64,000 bases of DNA, from NCBI GenBank assembly GCA_028551475.1, contig CM052354.1, positions 29,535,258 through 29,599,257 on the forward strand. Direction: 5' to 3'. The DNA is from Casuarina equisetifolia (taxonomy: Eukaryota; Streptophyta; Magnoliopsida; Fagales; Casuarinaceae). This document shows positions 10,985 to 22,346 of this stretch, piece by piece. Made by a program: the position numbers and the translations under genes. The notes under the pieces are model-generated. The model saw nothing but the letters and a program-made list of their open reading frames with translations, searched no databases and was not told the origin of the DNA. Each line of letters starts with the position of its first letter. Position 1 is the stretch's first letter.

Positions 10985-12720
10985 CCTCTAGAAGTAAAGA
11001 TAAATATGTAAATTAATTATTACATTTATATTATACGTAATTAGTAGGTGTAGTTTAGATTTCCTTTAGTATTAATTTAAAAAGGAAAAAAAATGAACAA
11101 AAATCTAGTCAAGAGAGAATCAAGAGATCTTTTGAATATATTAGATTTATTATAATAAATTACTCTTTTCTAAAATTTGGAAAATTATAAAATAGTAAAT
11201 ATTACAAATAACATGAGATTTATAACAACTGTTTTTATAACCAGATAAAATTACAAATTTTATGAGTGATATTATAAAGAAAAATACATCTTGCATCTAA
11301 AGCATAAAAATACAAGTATATACTTACGTGAATTATTAAATAACATAAGAATTGCCAATGACAAGCATTACTGTGACATGCCAATTAAAAATCCTTGCGG
11401 AGGAACGAAAGGAGGAGAATTGACAGATTCTAACCTTGGAAGCACCAGCAGTTGTTGCTAATTTCAAAGGCCAAAAAAATGGCAAAAGTAGGATGATATT
11501 CACCGAATCACCCAATAGCTACCTGCTTATGGGAGAAGATAATGTTGAAGTTTTGTCATCTTAATTGGTATTAATTGATTATTTGCTTTTACTATTTTTT
11601 AATTATTTCCATCATGAAGAAGAGGATTCTTTCCATACATAGTCATTGATTGTTAAAATCAAGATATTTTGGGAATACAATAATTATACAACTAGGAAGT
11701 TATTTCTTTCTTTTATTTTGTACGATTTATTATTATTATTGTACAAGCCATTGTATTATAAATAAGACTTATGCACACTAAGTTCATAAAACAATACAAT
11801 ATACATATTCAATTTTCTCAAGTTCTTTCTATTTTTCTATTCTTGTTATTGCTTGTGAGAGAAAGGTTAAAGCACACATCCACTTTGTTTGGCATGATTG
11901 ATGATTTCAACAAGTCAATCAATCAATAATATGCCCATTGCTAGAGCAATTAGGAGCTAACATGGCCAACCAAACGGCCGGGGTAGTGACATTCCCTTAC
12001 TTCTTTTTTCTTTACCTAATTTGATTAAAATATTAAAAAGAAAGAGTCAACCAATATACTTTTTATAATTAACAGTATTTAAAGACATACAAATAGAGGT
12101 TGATTTGCTATTAACATATATTCTTAAGTGTATATATGCTAACCTAATAGAGATTTTACATAAATAAACCTTTTAACATCATAATTCAAATTTCAAATAA
12201 GATATAATTTCACATGTGCATAAAGTCATTGTAAATAACATTTTTTGATGTTTAAAGTGAGTGGCATATCGAAATATAAAGAATTCCAAAGCAAGCCAGA
12301 GAATGTGCCAGAAAAGAAAAGATTTTCAAAGTCCTCTTTTGTTTATTTGTGTAGCTCAAGGTTGCACTTACCTTTCAGTTTCTCACTGGTAATAAGACCA
12401 TAGATTGGCACTATCAAACTCAGTGAGAGTGGCTGATTAGCTGCTTTCCCCTTCTTACATTTTACCTATCATTTTCTAATTCATTGTGAAACAATCAACC
12501 TATTGATATTGGAAGACCCAAAATATTTTTCCAATGTATCATTTTTGGATCCAGTGAAATTCATAGCTATAGGAAGAAGTCTAGTCAAATAGAAATTTTT
12601 TTTTTCGACCATCTTCAATTGTTAATATGATATACAAGGACCGCTACTACAAATAATATTACACCCTTGATCTAAAAACAAAATACCAACAAGCTGGTAA
12701 AGCTGGTAAATATATTCAAA
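10985..12720. other. Promoter side of PERK copy 1 and LTR-like repeat, copy a
   Basis: 11140-11990 recurs at 13740-14345, 15490-16400 and partly 33350-33800. Each copy has TGTTGGAAG-like text, then a TATA-like ATTATAAATAAGAC, then TTTTCTCAAGTTCTTTCT, an order typical of a plant LTR with promoter, but the flanks are shared too, so the copies arose by segmental duplication. 12000-12620 shows nothing recognisable. Confidence 0.45.
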
Positions 12721-12724
12721 AACA

Positions 12725-12965
12725 AAATACCACACACCCAAATTCACCTTCTCCAAGAAAGTTGGCGGCCAAGAATCCATCTGTTGCATAGCTAATAGCT
12801 CGTATGGAAAAATGGCTTGTGCCAAAGCTGATAATCCTCCTGGTATCATCATAGGATCATCTGTTGTGTGAGGTGGTTGCAATACAACAACTGGAGGGGG
12901 AGAGGGCTACTTCAACACTTCACCATCACTCACTAGTTAGAGGGACTTGTGTTGCAAAAGCTGCT
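12725..12965 (-). pseudogene. PERK-like fragment (juxta-kinase part of exon 2)
   Basis: Reads PPPVVVLQPPH, DDPMMIPGGLSALAQ, IFPYELLAM and then shifts frame where related copies read ATD; the glycine loop can be seen in another frame (NFLGEGEFG). It matches 31350-31600 of PERK copy 2 and stops abruptly around 12725 in a short internal repeat (AACAAAATACC...AGCTGGTAAAGC repeated). All downstream kinase exons are missing. Confidence 0.7.
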
Positions 12966-14345
12966 ACTGAGGATCATTGTAGGATCCAACTAGTAATTCC
13001 AACAAAGATAAAAAATGAGCTAATTATAATCTAATTCGACAGTTAAACTTTGGGCACCAGAAAACAGAAAACAGTAGCGACAAAAAAGCATTAATCATTT
13101 AATGCATGTATAGCAAACAAAGTAGTGGATGGCAAAGAAACAACTTCATCATAAAGTCAATTGTATTGGGAAATTTCTTACAAGAAGAAAATCACCCTCA
13201 AAGCTTACAAAATTGAGAACACAAGGCTCCGTTTTCAATGAAGGCTCCAGCTTATGTTTAAATCTCTTAACAAAATTCAACCATTTTCTTCTCTATTTTC
13301 TTATCACATAACCATAATCCTTAACCTAAAAAAACTGATTTAAATACTCCAAAGCAAATCTAGAACTCTACCAAATCCACCGCAATATCCATAAGAACCA
13401 TGCTCTTCTGTGCATGTATACAAATAGAATCCTTGAAAAATATCAGTTATCTCGTCCACTCACTAAATCGACTTTCAAACCCCTACGAATGGACCACGCA
13501 TGTGCTCTCAACAAAACCTATAACAAAAAAAATTGAATTCAAGAAAACTTCAAATCTATGGGTGCCTCGGAAAGTAAAACACACCACATGAATTCTTCAA
13601 ATGCTTTTGAACCAAGCGACTACAAACTTTTCAATTTCATAATAACTTATACCTAATGGGTAAGGTTTTGGATTATCCAATCAAAAATCATTGAAATCGT
13701 CTACTAAAAATTGTGCAAAGGCTCGTCTAATTGTCAACATTACTCTTTTCTAAAATTTGGTTTACAAAATAGTAAATATTACAAATAATATTTATTTTTC
13801 TTTTTTAAAGAAAAATAAATCTTGTATTTGAACCATAAAAATACAAGGATATTTACACAAATTATTAAATAACATGGAATTGCCAATAACAAGTATTACT
13901 GTGACATGCTAATAAAAAATTCTTGAGGAACCAAAGGAGAAGAATGGACGGACAAGGGCCGAAAAAATGGCACAAGTGGGATTGATATTCACCCAATCAC
14001 ACAATAGAAACTTTGCTTATGGGAGAAGATAATGTTAGAAGTATTTCGTCTTAATTAGTATCAATTGATTATTTGCTTTTATTGTTTTTTAATTATTCTA
14101 GTGGTGAGGAGGAGGATTCTTTCCATACATAGTCCTTGCTTGTTAAAATCAAGTTATTTTGGAAATACAATCATTATACAAATAGGAAGTTATTTTTTTC
14201 TTTTATTTGTATGATTTTTTTATTGTATAAGCCATTGCATTATAAATAAGACTTGTGCATACTAAGTTCTTAAAACAATACAATATACAAATTTAATTTT
14301 CTCAAGTTCTTTCTATTGTTTTTGAGAGAAAGGTTAAAACACATC
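12966..14345. repeat. Duplicated intron/upstream DNA of PERK copy 2, with LTR-like repeat copy b
   Basis: 12966-13610 matches 31560-32200 and 13615-14110 matches 33240-33660, with the PERK first-exon region (32200-33240) missing in between. 13740-14345 is the second copy of the LTR-like repeat. Open frames here (13129-13311, 13400-13591) are parts of the intron copy. Confidence 0.7.
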
Positions 14346-14459
14346 CATTTTGTTTAGTCATAAGGTTCCCGCAACTTGCCACACGCCATTGAATCTAATT
14401 GTAGGTGCACGTGGAGGCCAAGCGGACCGAGATCATCCCAAATTGTGAAAGGAAATCAC

Positions 14460-14909
14460 CGAAAATTTCTCACTTCCCTTCCACTGACACGAAGTAAGCA
14501 TACCAAATTAACAACATTCAAAGTGTCACAAGAGATCACAAGAAAAGTCATGCACGATAGTAACAACATTTTATTCCTTTTTACTGCAAAATCTAACATC
14601 ACATTAAAAAGTATATTTATTTCTTTAAAATTGACTTCCATAGAAAGAAGATTGTTCGTTATCTTCAGAAATTTCACTACAGATCACAATAATGTTGGAT
14701 ATTACAAGAACAATTAGTGGCATAACTTTAAAAAATTTCAAGAACACAACCATTAACCAATCACAACAGTACCAGGGCAGAAGCAAACCCAATAAGAATC
14801 CAACTGGTGTAATTGACAGCAGTGTACTATAAAGAAGGGGCGACCCACTGTGAAGCCCGTTTAGCATTCCAATAGTATTGTTTTGTCCCCTGTTCTATGA
14901 GATAAACCC
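14460..14909. repeat. Segmental duplication R1, short copy c
   Basis: Matches 3960-4400 and 21320-21735. The join to the PERK first-exon region just after 14890 is specific to this copy. Confidence 0.75.
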
Positions 14910-15042
14910 TCACGCTCTTAAGTATAAGCAGGAGAGAGCTTTTTGCGGTATTTCTGTCTAGAAGAAGTCTTTGTTTTATGTTCACTTGGAAGACGCGAAT
15001 GCAAGCAAGAGGGATGTTGGATTTTCTGGGAGATTCGGACAT
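14910..15042 (-). pseudogene. PERK-like first exon, orphan copy
   Basis: Begins MSESPRKSNI, matching MSGSHRKSNI of the first exon at 10766-10883, and is preceded by the same leader text. The sequence then runs through the donor region without the intron structure of copy 1, and no kinase exon follows. Only the 5' end was duplicated, or the rest was deleted. Confidence 0.5.
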
Positions 15043-16619
15043 CTTTGCAGATACTGGTCCTCTCGTTCCAGTTGACGTAGAGACAGAAACTTAGTTAAAA
15101 AATACCGGAGATCGTTGGAACAGGTGATGGGCCAACACGTCAGCCCCCCACTTCACGGGCGCGGTTTTTATTATTAACGTAGATTTGTTAAGATACTGGA
15201 GTAAAAATTAAAAAGGACACGGTCTTTGCTGCTGGAAGTAAAGGTAATTATGTAAATTAATTATTACATTTATATTGTAGTTAATTAGTAAGTAAGTATT
15301 ATATTCATATTGTAGCGGACGCGGTTTTTGATAACTAATTGGAAAAACACAGCCAATTAAAGTTGATAGCTACCTGTTTTTGTCTTACACGCGGCCAAGT
15401 GACGTACAAGCCCCCCTCAAGAATGAAATTAAACCCTAAAGTAAAATTATTCACATGTTATGCCATGATGACCAGGGGGAATCGAGTTTTTGCCCTTATT
15501 TATAATATGTTATGATAACTATTTTGAGATAAACTTATGAGTTTTATGAGTGATATTATAAAGAAATACCTCCTTGAACTTAGATCATAAACATACAAGG
15601 ACATATTTACCAGAATTATTAATTATAATATCAAGTGAATATGTTTATTTTTCCTTACATATAAATAATTTTTAATTTCAAATACTCGGACGAAATGGCT
15701 AAAGAAAAATATGAAAAATACAACTATTTGTTTCAGTTAAGAAGATTTATAATTATGGCAAAGAAGTGAATTACTTGATTCCTCAACAGTGAGTTTTACT
15801 GTGACATAACAGTAAAAAATTCATGCAAAGTAACGAAAGGAGGAGAACAGAGAGACACTGAAATTTGAAGCACCAGCATTGGCTGCTAATTTCATGGGCC
15901 GGACAAATGGCACAAGTTGGATGATTTTCATCCAGTCACATAGTAGATCTTGCTTATAGGAGAACAATGTTGGAGGGTTTGTCATCTTGATTAGCATCAA
16001 TTGTTTTTTTCTTTATTTTCTCCTAATTATTTCCATAATAGGAGGAAGATTTTTTTTTTCTTTTCACACGATGCAGTATTTGATTGTTAGAACCAAGTTC
16101 TTTTGGAAATAAGGTCACTATATAAATAAGAAGTTATTTCCTTTTTTATTATGTATATTTTTTCCTTTTATTGTATAAGTCATTATATTATAAATAAGAC
16201 CTATACATGCTAGGTTTTTAAAACAATACACTGTATAAATATAATTTTCTCAAATTCTCTCTATTTTTTTGTCATTTCTATTTCATGAGTGACAAGTTGA
16301 AATACATATCCACTTTATCTAGCACAATCAATGTGAGTCAATCAATCAATATAGTACCCATAACCTCCTAGTTCAGTTAGGAGCTAGCATGGCCAACCAA
16401 ATGGTTGGGTTTGTGATATCCCTTACTCATTTTTTCTTCACCTAATTTGATTAAAAGATTAAAAAGAAAAAAAAATCAATCAATATTATCTTGAGCATAT
16501 CTTTGTGTAGAAATAACATAGTTCATTTATGTTAATCAAGACTTCTTGAAATAACATAGTTCAAAGATTAAAAAAAAGAAATTAATCAAGACTTCTTAAA
16601 ATAATAAAGAAAGAAGATA
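15043..16619. repeat. PERK upstream flank and LTR-like repeat, copy c
   Basis: 15060-15300 resembles the upstream side of PERK copies 1 and 2 (ACGTAGAGACAGAAACTTAG, cacgggcgcggttttt-type GC patch). 15490-16400 is the third LTR-like copy with ATTATAAATAAGACC. No gene. Confidence 0.5.
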
Positions 16620-16856
16620 GTTCATTTATATAAAAATTTTAGGATAGATTACAACATTACAACAACTATTAATGACATAGCTTTAAAAATTATTCAAAGA
16701 ACTTGCCCATTACTTTGAACTCTACTTCATGTCAATTACTGTTGATTTTCCAAACAATATTGCAAGCTAGAATACACAAGTTTACAAAAGAAAATACTTG
16801 TATTAGTACATTCCTATATATTTCTTCTTCTTTTACTATCTACAATATGACCTATT
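16620..16856. repeat. Dispersed repeat R3, copy b, left half
   Basis: Continues at 18865-19345. Interrupted at CTATT (16852-16856), which reappears at 18865-18869 on the far side of the insertion. Confidence 0.85.
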
Positions 16857-18864
16857 AATTAGAGATGTCTGTCCTTTCCTTGCAAATCTTCTCAACACTT
16901 AACCAACAAGGTCTTCTCAACACCATTCCCTGCAAGATTATCTTATCAAGAGTTAGAAGACAAGGCATGCAAGCTTTTCCAAGCTGTATGACAGTTCTAT
17001 TGTCCTTTCTTAATTAATGTTGCTTGTTTGTTACTGTTTATCCTTTTCTTTGTATTTAAGGGTGATGGACCCGAAGACCATCTTCATCTTTTTTCTTTTC
17101 GTTGTCTAATCAGTGAAGTTCATGGACTTTGATAACTTTATTTTATATAAAGTTATTTTGATTATTTTAGATAATATTTATATTATTTTTAGTAAATTAT
17201 ATTTTTATTTAATTGTATTTGTATATTTTGTGTCATTTTATGCAGCAAACCCAAAATAAAAGAAAAAGGAGAAAAAGAAGGAGAAAATCATGAAAAATGA
17301 ATGAAAAAGAAGAAAAGTAAAAGAAGGTGGAAAAACAAGTGGAAAACACGTGGGACCGTGAAGGAGACAGAGGAATTATCACGCGGGAGGCAGGGAGAAA
17401 CGAGAAAAAGGTGCAGACGAAAGAGGAGGGAGAAGAAAAAGTCGGAAAAGAAAACAAAGAAAAAGGAAATTGGTCGTGCGACAGCCGACCGATTCTCCCT
17501 GGTGGTGGAACCCAGAAGATTGTCGCAGAATCCGGGCGTGTGGAACGTGCGAACGCCGTCCAGCTCCCGTCCTTCGGCCAAACTCTGAGGGACATCGCCA
17601 TTCGGCGTTATTTCCGACAAAGAAGTGCATTTTCCGGCCAACTCTGAGCACCTTCCGACGATCTGAGAGTAGATCCAGCTTCACCTCACAATTTCCGGCA
17701 TTTCTGTACCAGTTTCGCGGCGATCTGCGGCAGTTTCCAGCGAAGAACGGCGAACGCCGTCCCAGTCTTCTCCGTCAGATCTACGCGCTCCTGTGGCGAT
17801 TTTGCTAAATCTTTTTGCAGATCTGCAACCTAGGCGTCCTGATCTACACTTCTGGAGGTTTTGGTGAAGCGCGGCGGCAGACGGCGGCGCGTGTCACCGG
17901 CGCGTGACGACACGTGCGGAAGCGCGTGACGGCGCGTGTGTTGCTCTTTTCCTTTCGTTTTTCAGACAGAATCTCTTCGACCCCCGGATGTGCAGATTTG
18001 TGCATCTTATTTCATGATTGGAGGACAATTTTGGTGACAGCCTTTTAGTTTGTTCTAATCTAGATGATTTGTGTAATTTTTTGTATTATTTCTGTTTATT
18101 TGAATATTATGAACTAAATTACTTTTGCTGGAGCTAAGATGTAGCCTAGTTAGGATGTTATGAGTTCCTTAGTTGACATATTATGCAAGACAATATATTT
18201 ATGTGAGTTGTATGTTATTATCTTTAATGTGATTGAGTGATTAATCATCAATTGATCAATCTGATATGCATATTTGAGACCGACAGGAGAGAATATGCAA
18301 ATGTATCCTATAATATACAACCATAAATCAAATGTGGGTAGACATATTCCATATTGAGTGTGTGGCTTTAATTGGAATATTCATTGATTTTAATGCTCTT
18401 AGCTTATTAAATTCATATGCAGACTCACAGTGAATTAATAAGCTAAGTAGGTTCGCTATGCCTAGACATAGGATAGTGAATAAATTAAGAAATTCCGTCA
18501 TCTCATAAATATCATTATTCTTGCAAGCATTAAATTATTGGAATTCATATCTACTAACTATGGTGAAATCAAAGGCTCTAGCATACTTAGCTTATTTAAT
18601 CTACTTTTTGGAAGTCAATTGCTTTAGTAACCTTTCAATTTAGAACATCTTTTCAGGATATCTTGCTAGATAAATTGTAGGATCAATTCACCACTAGTAA
18701 TTAGTCAAGTTGATAACATTAATCCCTGTAGGACGATACTCTTATTCATCACTATATTACTTGTTCGACATGTACACTTGCATGTAGAATTTCACCGAAC
18801 AGACTTCAGCTTGCTCTTGTGCCATTTCCCTAACTCCGTTTCTGCTTGCTTTGTTTTTTCCATT
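16857..18864. mobile_element. Insertion in R3 (possible solo LTR) carrying a nested solo LTR
   Basis: Comparison with the uninterrupted R3 copy at 6691-7414 delimits this insertion; CTATT stands on both sides as a likely 5-bp target duplication. The outer element is 16857-17129 plus 18802-18864. It carries a TATA-like TGTATTTAAGGG and a pyrimidine-rich stretch, as in an LTR, and contains TGTCTGTCC near its left end and TTTTTTCCA near its right end, but exact TG...CA ends do not coincide with the CTATT repeats, so its class is uncertain. Confidence 0.6.
17130..18801 (+). mobile_element. Solo LTR, long family, copy A (1672 bp)
   Basis: Starts TGATAACTTTATTTTA and ends TTTCACCGAACA, with GACTT on both sides (17125-17129 and 18802-18806): TG...CA ends and a perfect 5-bp target duplication. 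The same ends, again with a perfect duplication, define the minus-strand copy at 52592-53866. Contains a purine-rich stretch, a GC-rich middle rich in GCGCGTG, and near the 3' end CTGTAGGACGATACTC text. No internal region is present, so it is a solo LTR of a probable Ty3/gypsy element. The Arg/Lys-rich and Phe-rich open frames at 17233-17808 are composition artefacts. Confidence 0.85.
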
Positions 18865-19615
18865 CTATTTGGCAAATAGCATAAGAACAGCTAATGGTTC
18901 AAACAATTGTTGTCGGGACATTTGATATGAAGTTACAAAGGGAGAAATTCTGTACATATGCTCATTTTTGTTTCAACAAACATATAATTTAGGTGGAGTG
19001 TCTATTAGATGGGAATTTGTCGTGCTTACTTACGTAGTTTCAACTAGCAAACTACCCTGTGGAAGTTACAAGAAAGGAGCTTAGGTGAGGTGTGAGGAGC
19101 TTCTCAAGCATAAATGAAACACATTTACACATCCCTCTAGCCTATAAAACACAAATGAAGTTGGTTTACAGCTAGAACTTTCATGCTAGATGTTATGTTA
19201 CAAATCTTCCATAATTTTTAGATACCATAAAAAACAAGATTTCTATTAGATTTTTTTTTTTTTTATGTCTTCAAGTTAAGCATTCATGGCCCTTAAGTTG
19301 CTAAATCTTCAAGAGATGAGACAAATTGAATGTGACAATATCTACATTCATCAATGTATAATACTCTTATGTCTTTCTCATTATCTCTTTCTTATAGGTC
19401 CATTTGGCTTCTAACCATTAACAAGTTTTTCTTTCTTTGTTGTTGCCACTTGACCTTATCAACAAAGGGACGGCAATGTATTGGCTTTTGTATGTTTTAT
19501 AGTTTATGTGCTTGTATTCAAAAGGTTGTGTCTTTAAAGCCACTTCATTGTGTCACATTGAAAATGGCACTCATCACTGTTGATTATGTTGTCAAATAAA
19601 CAAATTATTATCATC
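18865..19615. repeat. R3 copy b (right half) and R2 copy c
   Basis: 18865-19345 completes R3 and 19345-19615 is R2, in the same order as 6691-7780. A duplication of at least 1.1 kb is therefore shared by the two regions. Confidence 0.8.
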
Positions 19616-19619
19616 CATT

Positions 19620-20520
19620 CCAAACAAAAGGCGTTTCAGTAGCAAGACATGCTCATAAAATTTAAACAATCTGCATAGTTTCCAAGCAATAGAACACTTT
19701 AAAAGCTCTCTATCTCAAGCATAAAGATCATATGTACTCTTCAACATGTTTAATTGTTGCATTTACTCAACTAAACCAATAGACTGTTTCTGGACTTTCC
19801 ATGTACATGCAAGAGAAAGCCTTTTGTGGTACTTCTGTCTAGAAGAAGTTTTTTATTTTTATTTTTATTTTTATTTTTATTTATTTTTTATTTTTATGTC
19901 CACCTAGAAGACATGGATGCAAGCACGATCGAGAATTTAAGAAGTGTTTTGTTTCTTTTTGTAAAGAGCCCTGACAGCTATGAAGGCCAATAGTTTAGGC
20001 GTTTAGTAGTTCTATATGTAATTATGTAACTCACTAGTATAATGGTTCGAACAACCGTAGTATTAAGGGGAAGGAAAGAATCTGTATAAGGCATCTTAAC
20101 AATTCTAATGAATTTGTCTGCTTTTAGAGCTCGAGTCTCCTCTAATGAGACCTTACCGTATTTCTTATTTAACTAAATCCATTCATTTTGACCTCTCTCA
20201 AAATAGGAGGAGAAGGAAAGGTAATCATTGGCTTGAATTGAATCGGCCATTGCAGCCATTGGGTCCTATGACCTGTTCAGTAGCCCACGCACACTCCTTA
20301 GTCTTTGTCCAACAAGCAGAGAAACAAGGCGTAAAAAGTGAATATTCTGACTCTACTTGGCTTATGCATACTCCATAGACTAGGTCCAACAAGCAAAGCA
20401 ATAAAAAATAAAAAATGAAAATTCAAACTCTACCTAGCTTATTTGGGGTCATCTTGCGTGAGCAAAGTGTCGCTTGTAATATGATTAGGATTACAGCTTG
20501 AATCTAAATGATGGACTCAC
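19620..20520 (-). pseudogene. PERK 3' flank and exon remnants, copy 3
   Basis: Matches 7980-9040 of PERK copy 1 base for base in long stretches but has lost nearly all of the seventh exon: after the flank, only the donor-side ACTCTACCTAGCTTATTTGGGG text remains before a jump to intron-like sequence and ACTCACCC at the next exon border. It encodes nothing usable. Confidence 0.6.
19849..19899. repeat. (ATTTTT)n microsatellite
   Basis: Imperfect hexamer run of ATTTTT units within PERK-flank DNA; the corresponding place near 8225 has no expansion. Confidence 0.85.
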
Positions 20521-21000
20521 CCAAAAGACACCATAATAGAAAGGAAAACCCATAACTTATAAGGCCCAAGATTACATTTTCTCTTTCCAATGTGGGACTA
20601 ATCCAAGCAACCTTAATATAATCCCCCATAGTGGAAAGTAACTTCACTAACACAAATGGAGGACGTAAAAGAAAACACGTTACGAAATAGATCCTATGGC
20701 TTTAATACCATATTGAGTGGTCTTATAATTGTCTCCTAAAGGCACCTTCAACAAAATTGGGGAGCCATCACTTATAAGGCATGAGATTACATTCTCTTTT
20801 TCCAATATGGGACAAATCTATACATCCTCAACACACCCCTTTTGCATAGTAGAAAGTAACTTCACTACGACAAACAGAGAATGTAGAGATACCAAAAGCT
20901 TTTCTTCTTTGAAGGCTGCACATTTTTTTCCTTTTACTTTTCTCTTTTTCAAACAACATGAAACTTTTTGAAAGATTGTAGACCACAACAAATAAGTTGT
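20521..21000. repeat. Internal direct repeat
   Basis: 20559-20655 and 20770-20866 share ACTTATAAGGC..GAGATTACAT, TTTCCAATRTGGGAC and GTAGAAAGTAACTTCAC. The text resembles a widespread plant dispersed repeat with the GTGGGAC motif; I cannot name its family. Confidence 0.55.
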
Positions 21001-21240
21001 TTCTTTACAAGAAAGATGAATCTAATATGCTTTATCTTTTGAGTGTTTCCACGATAATCAGATAGGCGGGACGCAGATGATAAGACCTTTTTTCTTTTGG
21101 TTTCAGCTTCTTTCACTTCAAAGCTTTTTGATGTTTGAAGACTTAAAAAGGAGTCGACAGGAAGATGGTGGGAAAGTCCCTCACCTCATTGAGTCTTCAG
21201 CCGTGATGTGTGAGGACTCTCAAAGAATAGACCATGTATA

Positions 21241-22346
21241 TCCCTCAAGCCTCTCCAACGCTTATGTCTCCTGATAGGATAACTTGTTCATTGTATTGCT
21301 TATTTTTCATTTCTGCACTAGACACGAACTAAGCATACCAAATTAACAACATTCCAAATCTTACAAGTGAAATCACAAGAAAAGTCATGCACGATAATGA
21401 CAACATTTTATTCCTTTTAACTACAATATCTAATATCACATCAAAAAGCATATTTATTTCTTTAAAATTGACTTACATAAAAGCAAGATTGTTCATTATC
21501 TTTAGAAATTTCACTGCAGATCACAATAATGCTGGATATTACAAGAACAACTACTGGCATAACTTTAGAAAACGTCAAGAACAAAACCATTCACCAGTCA
21601 CGACAGTACCAGGGTAGAGGCAAACCCAATAAGAATCCAACTAGTGTAATTGACAGCAATGTACCATTTGTTTGACTATAAAGAAGACCTGACCTACCAT
21701 GAAGCCCCTTTAGCAGTCCACTAGTATTGTTTTGTCCCATGTTCCATGAATGCTTCCATACTCATTTTTGTTGGGTTAGTACAATCTTTGATGTGTTTAG
21801 CTGATTAGTAGCCAGTAGATGCTTGTTTGACACTAATTTAGAAGAGAATGTTTCTAGACCCGACTTTGGTCTAGGTAGAATTTATTATAAGATATCAAGG
21901 TGAACGTTATATCATTGTCATATTGTTGTTGAATAGAATATAGTATCATTCATGCACCACCAGCAAGTAGCTACTCGAGGCCAAAGATATCCCCACAGTC
22001 ACCACACGAACCCAACCCTAGATTATGGGCAACTTCTTGAACTGCCAACACACCAACCAACTTCCGCATTTGTGTACAAAGCTGCCAACAAACCATATTC
22101 AAACACTCCAAAAGACACCCAATATGCCATATATTCATGACCCAATAACAACCCCTCGCAATACCCATTCAGTCAAAGCCCACATATACCAGAAGACACC
22201 GACAAGCTCACAAGCTACTGTTGTCCATATCCATCAATAACACCCCCCATTGCCACAACATCATGACACAGTGATCTAAAACTTCTATCAACAGACTACC
22301 ATTAGACCCCCTAAGCACACTACCACACTTCCATGCCACAATCACT
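21241..22346. repeat. Segmental duplication R1, copy b
   Basis: Direct copy of 3896-5003. It ends abruptly at AATCACT (22346), after which unrelated GC-richer DNA begins, so a rearrangement or insertion border lies here. Confidence 0.85.

Noticed and set aside
14625..14867. Hydrophobic 80-codon frame that looks like a membrane protein
   Set aside because: The other R1 copies at 4150-4390 and 21490-21730 have stops or frameshifts here, and the similarity I considered to oligopeptide transporters did not extend beyond a few residues.
17233..17808. Five overlapping open frames on both strands, some Arg/Lys- or Phe-rich
   Set aside because: They lie inside the solo LTR in a purine-rich then GC-rich stretch; their composition explains the lack of stops and none has a family motif.
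17130..18801. Helitron, because of the hairpin near one end
   Set aside because: The ends are TG...CA with a 5-bp target duplication in two copies, which Helitrons do not make; no CTRR end after the hairpin.
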